This document shows, piece by piece, positions 7,662 to 14,770 of a stretch of DNA of 63,431 nucleotides; position 1 is the stretch's first letter; each line of letters opens with the position of its first letter. The notes under the pieces were generated by a model. The model searched no databases and was not told the DNA's origin. It saw only the letters and a list, made by a program, of their open reading frames with translations. The DNA is from an uncultured Ruminococcus sp. (GTDB lineage: Bacteria; Bacillota; Clostridia; Oscillospirales; Acutalibacteraceae), in contig CAJODI010000030.1 in assembly GCA_905233145.1 (NCBI GenBank), forward strand, positions 1 to 63,431, read 5' to 3'. Made by a program: the position numbers and the translations under genes.

Positions 7662-9125
7662 CTACATCACAAGATATTCACCTATTCTGTAGGAGGTATC
7701 CAGTCCGACAAGGTATTTTTGGATCTCGGTAGCATCGTTGATTTTAAGACTTTCGCCCGTAACATTTCCGCGCAGGGCGATGCCTCCGTCCTCGTCGTTC
7801 AAAAGCTCGGCAAGAACATATTGAATGTAGGTCGCGTCGGTAATGGTGATCTTGCCGTCGCCGTCGCTGTCGCCTATCATATAGCGAAGCGAAGGGATTC
7901 CGTAATGACCGCAAAGCCACGCGTCGCGCTCGGCGCACCAGTTTTTGAGAAACGCAAGGTTTTCGTCATAGGTCGGAAGCGGTTGCATCATAACGTTTAT
8001 CAGGTATCTGATCGACCAGCCGGCTTCGTTGTAGTTGCGGCTGAACACGTCGGAGTAGTCGCTCGCAAGGGTGTCGATCAAGCCGCCGGTTGTATATATC
8101 CCGCGGATATAATCTGCGTGAAGCGCGTACTCACGGTGCACCGCCTGCATGAACCAGTCGTATGAGCAAAGCTTTTTGTAGAACAGCTTGTTGTTGATAA
8201 ACTCTCCGTCGGTTTTGAACGCCGCAGCGGAATTCGTCGAGAATTTCATGTTTACATTGCCCATCGAAAGGTCGTAGTCCCACGGAGGGCCTGCGTAGAA
8301 TTTTCCGTCCTTGTAATAGAAATAGACTGAACTGAAATTGAAGTCGTTTGTTTTGATAAATTCGTTTAGCACATAGAATTTGACAAACGAAGGAAGGTCA
8401 AGACTTGCTTCGATCGCCGCCTGATCGCCGCTGTTTATGGTGTTTGTCAGTTGTGTCAGAGTGTTAGTGATATAGCCGAGCTGATCATTGTCCGGCTCGT
8501 CCGGCTCGCTGACTCCGAAACGCAGTCCGCCCACAGTGACATACGACGTGCCCTCGTCGGTTCTAAGGCTCTCGTATTCGAGCATAAAATCATTGCTGCC
8601 CTCTGTATTGATGTCAACCCTTTTGCTGCCTGCCTCAACCGGCTCCATAAGCGTGTAGCAGCCGCGGAACCTGCCGTCGAGCCACAGCTCGACTATTTTT
8701 TGGTTTGAGGTGTATTCAAGCCCCAACTCCTGCGCAAAATCAAAGGCAATGTAATTTCTGAGTAAAGTCGGGTCAAAAGGGTTTGCAAGAAGCACCCATT
8801 TTTTGGCTTTGCCCATTCCGAACAAATCCTTTTTGCTGTCAAATTTGAATGTGAAGGATTTTTTGGCAGTCATGGCTGTGCTGTTGCCCCTGACCTTCAT
8901 AATGATGTGCTCCCCTGCCTCGTCGCCGATCGAAAACTGAGCGTCGGTGTAGCCGTCCTCTTTTTCGAGCGATATGCCGTTGCCGTTTGCGGTGCTGATG
9001 TGAAGCTGAGGGACCTGTACGGCTGAAACGGAAGCAGTTCCGGTTTCTTTGGCTGATACCGAACTCGCCGCCGCAAGTGAAAGCAGCATTGCTATGCAGA
9101 TCATACATGCAGTAAATTTTTTCAT
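7662..9125 (-). CDS. CotH kinase family protein with C-terminal dockerin
   Basis: Secreted protein of about 487 residues. A signal peptide (residues 1-26) precedes a CotH domain (about 60-410) with the GNSTA and SFTFKFDSKKDLFG segments near its start, and GPPWDYDLSMGN, the motif that carries metal-binding Asp in this atypical protein-kinase fold. The C-terminus is a type I dockerin: a canonical loop DSDGDGKITITD with a following helix, a degenerate second loop (GNVTGESLKIND), and an IGEYL tail. CotH modules joined to dockerins are known from ruminococcal cellulosomes. The second ATG is chosen because AAGGAG lies nine bases before it. The plausible role is phosphorylation or attachment in an extracellular complex. 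Confidence 0.88.
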   Translation of the reverse strand: MKKFTACMICIAMLLSLAAASSVSAKETGTASVSAVQVPQLHISTANGNGISLEKEDGYTDAQFSIGDEAGEHIIMKVRGNSTAMTAKKSFTFKFDSKKDLFGMGKAKKWVLLANPFDPTLLRNYIAFDFAQELGLEYTSNQKIVELWLDGRFRGCYTLMEPVEAGSKRVDINTEGSNDFMLEYESLRTDEGTSYVTVGGLRFGVSEPDEPDNDQLGYITNTLTQLTNTINSGDQAAIEASLDLPSFVKFYVLNEFIKTNDFNFSSVYFYYKDGKFYAGPPWDYDLSMGNVNMKFSTNSAAAFKTDGEFINNKLFYKKLCSYDWFMQAVHREYALHADYIRGIYTTGGLIDTLASDYSDVFSRNYNEAGWSIRYLINVMMQPLPTYDENLAFLKNWCAERDAWLCGHYGIPSLRYMIGDSDGDGKITITDATYIQYVLAELLNDEDGGIALRGNVTGESLKINDATEIQKYLVGLDTSYRIGEYLVM

Positions 9126-9173
9126 ATTTTTCATCTCCTTGCGTTTTTTCTCAAAAGAATTATAACAGCGTCT

Positions 9174-11732
9174 CTAAAACTCTTCGTTGATTATGCTTCT
9201 GATTTCCTCCTCGGCATGACGAACCTCTTCGTAAAAGGCTCTTGACGATACCCTCAGCGCACCGTTGCCGAGGATAATAAGCTGTTCGAGCGCGTCTGAG
9301 GTGACCACCCTGACGCGGTGGTTTTTTGCAAGCTTGTGAGACGTTCGCTCGATATATGTATCGGCTGTTTCGGCTTCCTTGGTATAAACAACGCTGATCC
9401 CGTCCACAGTCTCGATCTCGCGGTGCGCGCCCTTGACCTTGTAGGCGTCGAACACCAAAATCAGCTCGCAGCCTTTAAAGCCCTGATAATTGCAAAGAAT
9501 AGTGATCAGGCAGCTTATGGCTCCGTCTATGTTTTCTTCCGCCAAAGTCCTGAGCTTGTCCCACGCGAAAATAACGTTGTAGCCGTCCACCAAAACATAT
9601 TCCGTGCCGTCAAATTCGGGCGCGGTCTTTTTGTACTTGCTGTTTGCGGCAGTATCGGGAGCTTTAAAATGCCGCTTGGTTTCATTCGCTCTGCGCCTGC
9701 GCACCGGACCGTAGGTCTGCTCAAAAATCCGCATAAGCTCCTTGTCGAGCGCGAAAATATCCTCTTGGGTCTTGCACCTTTCAAAAATGCTTTGTCTGCC
9801 TGAGCCTGACGCTTCATCCTTCTTTGCGTTAAGCGCAGACGGAAGATGCATGTGCTTTTCAACCTCGTCCCAGCTTACGTTGTGTCCGGCGCCGTGAGAG
9901 CAAAAGACAGAGCCGCAGGGATTTTCAAGGTCGGAATCGGGATCGTAGCCTGCGGCGGAAATGATTTCTTCGGCATTGTGGCAGGGCGCGTAGCCCTTTA
10001 AGCTGCAACTCAGCCTTCCTCTGCCTCTTGTGTACTGAACGACCTCGGAGGCGTAGCCGCGCATCTCCGAAACAGGCGCAACGCCCTTTAGCACTGACAT
10101 TTCTCCGTCGGTCTCCGGCGGCTCAAAGCTGCCGCAAAGCCTCTGGATATCGGACATAGCCCTGCCTACATTTTCGGTAGGGATCTCAAGAGTAAAATCA
10201 TAAACAGGCTCGAGCAAAACGCTTTTGGCACGTCTGAGACCCTGCCTTACGGCGCGGTAGGTCGCCTGCCTGAAATCTCCGCCCTCGGTATGCTTTGCGT
10301 GAGCTTTGCCCGAGGCAAGGATGATCTCCATATCGGTTATCGGCGCGCCGGTCAGCACACCGAGGTGAGTTTTTTCATAAAGGTGGGTCAAGATCAGCCG
10401 CTGCCAGTTTTTGTCAAGCTGATCCTCGCGGCACTCGCTTTTGAAAACCAATCCGCTGTCGCGCGGCGCAGGCTTCAAAATCAGGTGAACCTCAGCGTAG
10501 TGGCGCAAGGGCTCAAAATGCCCGACCCCCTCGGCAGGCTCGGAAATCGTTTCTTTATAAATAATATTACCCTCGCCGAAGCCCACCTCAAAGCCAAAGC
10601 GTTCGCTTATTATGCTTTTAAGGATCTCAAGCTGGATCTCACCCATGAGTCTAATCTGAATTTCTCCGAGGCGCTCGTTCCAAACAACGTTGAGCAAAGG
10701 GTCCTCAGTCTCCAAAATCCGCATTTTTGCCAGCGCAGTGTGAGAGTCGATTTCGGGCGGCAGCAAGAGGGTGTAGGTCAGCACCGGCTCCAGGACCGGC
10801 AGCTCGGCTTCTCCCTGCGCGCCCAGACCGTCGCCGGGCTTTGTAAAGCTGATTCCGGTTACCGCGCAGACAGTTCCGGCGCGAGCCTCGTCTGCACAGG
10901 TGAATTTCTCACCGGAATAAACGCGAATTTGGCTGACCTTTTCACCGTTGACGTTTGAGCTGCTCTGCAAAACATCTCTGACGCGCAAAACTCCGCCGGT
11001 GACCTTTAGGTGAGTAAGGCGGTTGCCTCGACCATCCTCCGAGATTTTATAAACCCTTGCGGCAAATTCGCTTTTGTAAGCCGGCATTTCGGTGTAGCTC
11101 TCAAGGCAGCTCAAAAAACGCTCAACTCCGTCGAGCCTGAGCGCGGAACCGAAAAGGCAGGGAAAAACCTTTCGCTGTGCAATTGCGCGAACAATATCCG
11201 AGTGCGGAATACTGCCGTTTTTGTCAAAGCTGTTGAGCAGGCTTTCGTCGCAAAGCGCGAGGGATTCAAGAAATTCACCGGAATTTTCTTCGCCGAAATC
11301 CACACAGTTTTCGCTGAGCCTTGTCCGAAGATTTTTCGTAACTGACGCCTTGTCCGCGCCGCTGAGGTCCATTTTGTTCACAAAAACAAAGCACGGAACA
11401 TTGTAGCGCGCGAGGAGCTTCCACAAGGTTTCGGTGTGGCTCTGAACTCCGTCGGTGCCGCTGACAACCAGTATCGCATAGTCGAGCACCTGCAAGGTTC
11501 GCTCGGTTTCGGCAGAAAAATCCACATGCCCGGGGGTGTCGAGCAAAGTAAATTCGGTATCGCCGAAACTAAAGACCGCCTGCTTTGAAAATATAGTTAT
11601 GCCCCTGTCGCGTTCAAGCGAAAAGGTGTCGCCAAGCCTTCCGATAGTGCCTGAGCAGTACATAAGCGCTTCGGACAGGGTTGTTTTTCCCGAATCGACA
11701 TGAGCCAAAATACCAACGACTGTTTTTTTCAT
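9174..11732 (-). CDS. TetM/EF-G-like ribosome-protection GTPase fused to a C-terminal NYN (YacP/Rae1-like) nuclease domain
   Basis: About 852 residues. The N-terminal two thirds is an EF-G paralogue of the TetM/TetO group, with G1 AHVDSGKT, RGIT, DTPGH, NKMD and GSAL, followed by domains II-V and a Cys/His segment (CGSVFCSHGAGHNVSW) before a linker. From about residue 705 comes an NYN domain (LVDGYNVIFAWDK, LILVFDAYKVKG, EAETADTYIE, VVTSDALEQ) with its acidic catalytic residues intact, matching the family of YacP/Rae1, a ribosome-associated mRNA endonuclease of Bacillus. The parent family removes tetracycline from ribosomes; whether this one does is unknown. ATG at 11732 is used, with AGGA upstream. 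Its own promoter contains a dyad. Confidence 0.88.
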   Translation of the reverse strand: MKKTVVGILAHVDSGKTTLSEALMYCSGTIGRLGDTFSLERDRGITIFSKQAVFSFGDTEFTLLDTPGHVDFSAETERTLQVLDYAILVVSGTDGVQSHTETLWKLLARYNVPCFVFVNKMDLSGADKASVTKNLRTRLSENCVDFGEENSGEFLESLALCDESLLNSFDKNGSIPHSDIVRAIAQRKVFPCLFGSALRLDGVERFLSCLESYTEMPAYKSEFAARVYKISEDGRGNRLTHLKVTGGVLRVRDVLQSSSNVNGEKVSQIRVYSGEKFTCADEARAGTVCAVTGISFTKPGDGLGAQGEAELPVLEPVLTYTLLLPPEIDSHTALAKMRILETEDPLLNVVWNERLGEIQIRLMGEIQLEILKSIISERFGFEVGFGEGNIIYKETISEPAEGVGHFEPLRHYAEVHLILKPAPRDSGLVFKSECREDQLDKNWQRLILTHLYEKTHLGVLTGAPITDMEIILASGKAHAKHTEGGDFRQATYRAVRQGLRRAKSVLLEPVYDFTLEIPTENVGRAMSDIQRLCGSFEPPETDGEMSVLKGVAPVSEMRGYASEVVQYTRGRGRLSCSLKGYAPCHNAEEIISAAGYDPDSDLENPCGSVFCSHGAGHNVSWDEVEKHMHLPSALNAKKDEASGSGRQSIFERCKTQEDIFALDKELMRIFEQTYGPVRRRRANETKRHFKAPDTAANSKYKKTAPEFDGTEYVLVDGYNVIFAWDKLRTLAEENIDGAISCLITILCNYQGFKGCELILVFDAYKVKGAHREIETVDGISVVYTKEAETADTYIERTSHKLAKNHRVRVVTSDALEQLIILGNGALRVSSRAFYEEVRHAEEEIRSIINEEF

Positions 11733-11752
11733 AAATATCACGTCCTAACCTG

Positions 11753-11781
11753 ATTATATCATGCTTAGACATGATTGTAAA
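11753..11781 (-). promoter_or_regulatory. Promoter of the GTPase-NYN gene with a dyad in the spacer
   Basis: On the minus strand, TTTACA (11776-11781), 17 bases, then TATAAT (11753-11758). ATCATG (11758-11763), six bases, CATGAT (11770-11775) form a perfect dyad filling the spacer, well placed for a repressor that would block polymerase. The regulator is not identified. Confidence 0.65.
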
Positions 11782-11790
11782 TTAAAATTC

Positions 11791-11818
11791 TTGACAAAAG
11801 CGAACAGCGGAATATAAT
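11791..11818 (+). promoter_or_regulatory. Promoter of the DUF4250 gene
   Basis: TTGACA (11791-11796), 16 bases, TATAAT (11813-11818), divergent from the GTPase-NYN promoter and only ten bases away from it. Confidence 0.75.
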
Positions 11819-11859
11819 TGTAATATAATAGGTATGACAAAGCTTAAGGAGACGATTGT

Positions 11860-12033
11860 ATGCTTCCGAAAGACCCAATGATTTTGCTCAGCTACGTGAA
11901 CACCAAGCTGCGCGACGAATACGCAACGCTCGACGAAATGTGCGACGACCTCGGCATTGACAGGGCGGAAATTGAGCAGCCGCTGGCAGAGCTTGACTAC
12001 AGCTACAGCAAGGAGCTTAATAAGTTTATGTAA
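11860..12033 (+). CDS. DUF4250 domain-containing small protein
   Basis: A 57-residue protein starting MLPKDPMILLSYVNTKLRDE, which matches the small DUF4250 family of Firmicutes and other anaerobes. AAGGAG lies nine bases before the ATG and a good promoter is upstream. The sequence predicts a small helical, helix-turn-helix-like fold with an acidic middle (LDEMCDDLGIDRAEIEQPL). No function is known. It is divergently transcribed from the GTPase-NYN gene and could share control with it. Confidence 0.85.
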   Translation: MLPKDPMILLSYVNTKLRDEYATLDEMCDDLGIDRAEIEQPLAELDYSYSKELNKFM

Positions 12034-12049
12034 TAACTTTGCCGAATCG

Positions 12050-12078
12050 TTGACAAGAACAAAAAAATCCTGTATAAT
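12050..12078 (+). promoter_or_regulatory. Promoter upstream of the small membrane protein
   Basis: TTGACA (12050-12055), 17 bases, TATAAT (12073-12078), about 70 bases before the ATG at 12149. Confidence 0.75.
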
Positions 12079-12148
12079 AACTACTGGAAAAGACTCACAT
12101 ATTTCGGTCAGACACGCTGGGTTTAGATGACGACACTTTGGTGATAAT

Positions 12149-12574
12149 ATGAGTGCTTTTGTTAAAAAGTATATACTTAATGTAAAATGTATTCTTTTAT
12201 TCTTTGTTGCCTTATCACCTGCTTTAGGAACATTATTTATCTCTGCACTACAGTCAGTATTGGCAAGTTTTGATTCAACACCTTTATTTCTTGTTGCGCT
12301 GGAAGATGTTATCAGCAGCCCTTTTATATATTTGGTTGCTCTGGTATTACTGGTAATATTTTCAATCGACCTTGGGCATTGTATTGTATTAAACATCATT
12401 CAATTCGTCAGTACTTTTTCTGTAATTTGGGCGTTAGGCGGAAGCTCGGCGGGAAATAGTGAAGATTTGTTGAGAATCGTTGGTTTGATCTTATTAGGTT
12501 TTTTTGTTATATTACATGTAATAGCGGTTGTAATAAAAATAATTATAATTAAACATAAAAAGGCAAATGGTTAA
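12149..12574 (+). CDS. Small hydrophobic membrane protein, function unknown
   Basis: A 141-residue protein with about four hydrophobic helices (near residues 12-35, 52-75, 78-98 and 108-133) and a Lys-rich tail (KHKKANG). A modest GGTGAT precedes the ATG, and a consensus promoter lies upstream. Base composition is richer in A+T than the neighbouring operons. I do not recognise the family. It is followed by the tRNA-Leu gene about 120 bases on. Confidence 0.6.
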   Translation: MSAFVKKYILNVKCILLFFVALSPALGTLFISALQSVLASFDSTPLFLVALEDVISSPFIYLVALVLLVIFSIDLGHCIVLNIIQFVSTFSVIWALGGSSAGNSEDLLRIVGLILLGFFVILHVIAVVIKIIIIKHKKANG

Positions 12575-12693
12575 CTGCTTATTATTTGCGGACACAGTGA
12601 AATTTTGACTCAAAATTTTCAGGTAACGTCCCCTTGGTGTAACAATTAAATAACAGATAAATATCGGGTTTTGCGACCTGATTTTATAGATTT

Positions 12694-12777
12694 GCGGGCG
12701 TGGTGGAATTGGCAGACACGCAAGATTTAGGTTCTTGTGCCAATGGTGTGCAGGTTCAAGTCCTGTCGCCCGCACCA
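12694..12777 (+). tRNA. tRNA-Leu (anticodon UAG)
   Basis: Acceptor arms GCGGGCG and CGCCCGC pair fully, with an encoded ACCA 3' end. The D-arm region is TGGAATTGGCAGACA. The anticodon stem CAAGA/TCTTG closes a TTTAGGT loop, giving the anticodon TAG. There is a long variable arm typical of class II tRNAs and a GGTTCAAGTCC T-arm. Confidence 0.96.
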
Positions 12778-12780
12778 ATT

Positions 12781-12825
12781 CGTAAAAATCCGATTCTTCT
12801 TTGAATCGGATTTTTACGTCTTTTT
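12781..12825 (+). terminator. Intrinsic terminator after tRNA-Leu
   Basis: CGTAAAAATCCGATTC (12781-12796) and GAATCGGATTTTTACG (12803-12818) form a perfect 16-bp stem with a six-base loop, followed by TCTTTTT. Confidence 0.92.
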
Positions 12826-12855
12826 GATAGACACTATCGGAAAGGAGCTGTAGTT

Positions 12856-13149
12856 ATGCCTACAAGATTGGATATAGAAAACACAATAAAAGCTTTGCTC
12901 ATTCGCTATAACGCAGAATACGCACTGCTGTTTGGCTCCTATGCCAGAGGTGAAGAAACTCCCGATTCTGATATCGACGTGGTTGTGTTTGGCGGCGACA
13001 AATTCAAAAAATCAAATATTTTTGCCTTTGCCGAAGAACTTCGTGAAGCACTTGGAAAAGACGCGGACGTTTTTGAAATCAGCGAAGTAAACAAGGGAAC
13101 TCCTTTTTATGATAACCACCTTATGAAAGAGGGAGTGAAAATCGCATGA
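12856..13149 (+). CDS. Minimal nucleotidyltransferase (MNT/MntA-like)
   Basis: A 97-residue protein with the nucleotidyltransferase signature GSYARGEETPDSDIDVVVF: Gly-Ser, then the Asp-x-Asp metal-binding pair. This is the MntA-type domain, which in HEPN-MNT toxin-antitoxin pairs AMPylates and silences the HEPN RNase. AAAGGAG lies upstream of the ATG. The partner HEPN gene follows directly (overlap at 13146) but is only a frameshifted remnant, so the MNT protein appears to be an orphan. It sits just after the tRNA-Leu terminator. Confidence 0.85.
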   Translation: MPTRLDIENTIKALLIRYNAEYALLFGSYARGEETPDSDIDVVVFGGDKFKKSNIFAFAEELREALGKDADVFEISEVNKGTPFYDNHLMKEGVKIA

Positions 13150-13294
13150 AGATTTCCGATTCCAGTGGAGTTTGGTTTCAGGGTTACGGCATCGACTGGT
13201 TCACGACTATGAAGGTATCAACCGGACGATTATCGTTGAAGTCATTTTTGAAGAAATGGATGATTTTGTAGAATCAATTAAAAGCATAATATAA
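13146..13294 (+). pseudogene. HEPN toxin remnant (DUF86-like), N-terminal part missing and out of frame
   Basis: After the overlapping ATG at 13146 the frame gives a non-HEPN peptide ending near 13270. In another frame, 13178-13294, the DNA reads SGLRHRLVHDYEGINRTIIV and then VIFEEMDDFVESIKSII. That is the C-terminal third of a HEPN protein including the catalytic Arg-x4-His-x-Tyr motif (RHRLVHDY). Roughly the first 60-70 residues expected for the family are missing. This looks like an internal deletion that removed the toxin core. Confidence 0.7.
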
Positions 13295-13303
13295 TATAAA
13301 AAC

Positions 13304-13348
13304 AAGCACACATGCTTTCTGTAGTGATTTCATGTGTGCTTATTTCTT
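13304..13348 (+). terminator. Terminator after the MNT/HEPN remnant
   Basis: AAGCACACATG (13304-13314) pairs with CATGTGTGCTT (13331-13341), followed by ATTTCTTT. Confidence 0.75.
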
Positions 13349-13432
13349 TATCTTTTGTCTTGATTTACCGATCTGAATGAGCTGGTTATCAATATATTAT
13401 TCTTTATATATCATACTTATCCACCAAAAATT

Positions 13433-13486
13433 AAAGAGGCTGCGAAGAACGAAGTCTTAAACTTCATTTCTTCACAGCCCCTTTTT
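13433..13486. terminator. Bidirectional terminator between convergent units
   Basis: AAAGAGGCTGCGAAGAACGA pairs with the reverse-complementary TTTCTTCACAGCCCCTTTTT across a short loop. The A-run and T-run at either side let it work on both strands. It sits about 75 bases past the aminotransferase stop and probably ends the long minus-strand operon. Confidence 0.75.
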
Positions 13487-13561
13487 CCACTATTCGACTA
13501 TCTCTTTAAAACAATCAATAATATAGGCAATAAGATGCTTTCTTTTTCCGAGATTATCAGA

Positions 13562-14728
13562 TTATCTCTTGTTGATTTTTGTTCTGATATGCTCCAAGCG
13601 GTTGAGCGCTTTATTAAGCGTTTCGTTTTTCTTGGCGAAATGAAGGCGGATCAGGTGATTGACGTCCTCGCGGAAGAAACTGGAACCCGGAACAGCGCCG
13701 ACGCCGACGTCTCTCGCCAGCACCTCACAAAATTCGAGGTCGCTTTTGTAACCAAATTCAGAAACATCGAGCAGGATATAATAAGCACCTTGCGGCACGG
13801 TATGCGCGATGCCGATATCGTCCAAGCCCTTCAAAAACAGGTCACGCTTTTCGGTGTATTTGTCCCTGAGCTGTCTGTAATAATCGTCGCCGAAGCGCAG
13901 TCCGGTCACCGCCGCCTCCTGCAAGGGAGCCGCCGCGCCGACGGTCAGAAAGTCGTGAACCTTTTTCGCAACTTCAATTATTTGCGCCGGAGCGATGATA
14001 TATCCCAGACGCCATCCCGTAATAGAATAGGTTTTTGAAAGTGAGGAACAGGAAATCGTCCTCTCCCACATATTGGGCAATGATGCGAAATAGGTGTGTT
14101 TGTGCGGAGCATAGACAATGTGCTCATAAACCTCGTCAGTGATTACAAAAGCGTCGTATTTTTCGGAAAGGTCGGCAATGATTTTAAGCTCGTCGTAAGT
14201 GAACACCTTGCCGCAGGGATTTGACGGATTGCAGAGGATCAGTGCTTTGGGTTTCTGTTTGAACGCCGCCTCCAATTCGTCGGGATCGAAATTAAATTCC
14301 GGCGGATAGAGCGGAACGTAAATCGGCTCCGCTCCGGAGAGGATCGTATCTGCGCCGTAGTTTTCATAAAACGGTGAAAACACGATCACCTTGTCACCCG
14401 GATTGGCGACTGTCATCATCGCTGCCATCATTGCCTCGGTGCTGCCGCAGGTGACGACGATTTCCGCGTTCGGGTCAATTTTTCTGCCCATCAGCCGCGA
14501 TTGCTTTTCAGCCAACGCCTCACGGAAATTCTGCGCGCCCCATGTGATGGAATACTGGTGAAAATCCTCGTTTGACACCTCGGCGAGCCTGTTCAGCAGC
14601 TCACGCGGAGGTTCAAAATCGGGAAAGCCCTGCGAGAGATTCACTGCTCCGTATTGATTGGAAATGCGCGTCATACGCCGAATCACCGAATCGGTGAAGG
14701 TTTCTGTTCGTTTTGAAAGTTCGGGCAT
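13562..14728 (-). CDS. Pyridoxal-phosphate aminotransferase, class I/II
   Basis: Fold-type I aminotransferase of 388 residues, catalysing amino acid plus 2-oxoacid exchange. It shows the N-terminal NLSQGFPDFEPP, CNPSNPCGKVF for cofactor and substrate contact, ITDEVYEHIVY with the pyridine-N Asp, and the Schiff-base lysine in SSLSKTYSITGWRLGY. The ATG follows ACGGAGG. It is the last gene of the operon, 42 bases after the PaaK-type ligase and downstream of the 2-oxoacid oxidoreductase. The context suggests that it feeds its 2-oxoacid product to that enzyme. Substrate is not readable from sequence; aromatic or branched-chain amino acids are the usual choice, a sulfur amino acid is another. Confidence 0.9.
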   Translation of the reverse strand: MPELSKRTETFTDSVIRRMTRISNQYGAVNLSQGFPDFEPPRELLNRLAEVSNEDFHQYSITWGAQNFREALAEKQSRLMGRKIDPNAEIVVTCGSTEAMMAAMMTVANPGDKVIVFSPFYENYGADTILSGAEPIYVPLYPPEFNFDPDELEAAFKQKPKALILCNPSNPCGKVFTYDELKIIADLSEKYDAFVITDEVYEHIVYAPHKHTYFASLPNMWERTISCSSLSKTYSITGWRLGYIIAPAQIIEVAKKVHDFLTVGAAAPLQEAAVTGLRFGDDYYRQLRDKYTEKRDLFLKGLDDIGIAHTVPQGAYYILLDVSEFGYKSDLEFCEVLARDVGVGAVPGSSFFREDVNHLIRLHFAKKNETLNKALNRLEHIRTKINKR

Positions 14729-14770
14729 AGCTGTGCCTCCGTAGAAGATTTAGAATAAATTATACACCGA

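Noticed and set aside
9174-11732. Calling the GTPase a tetracycline-resistance gene
   Set aside because: It is a divergent, chromosomally placed paralogue with an added nuclease domain and a neighbourhood without mobile genes; resistance cannot be claimed from the sequence.
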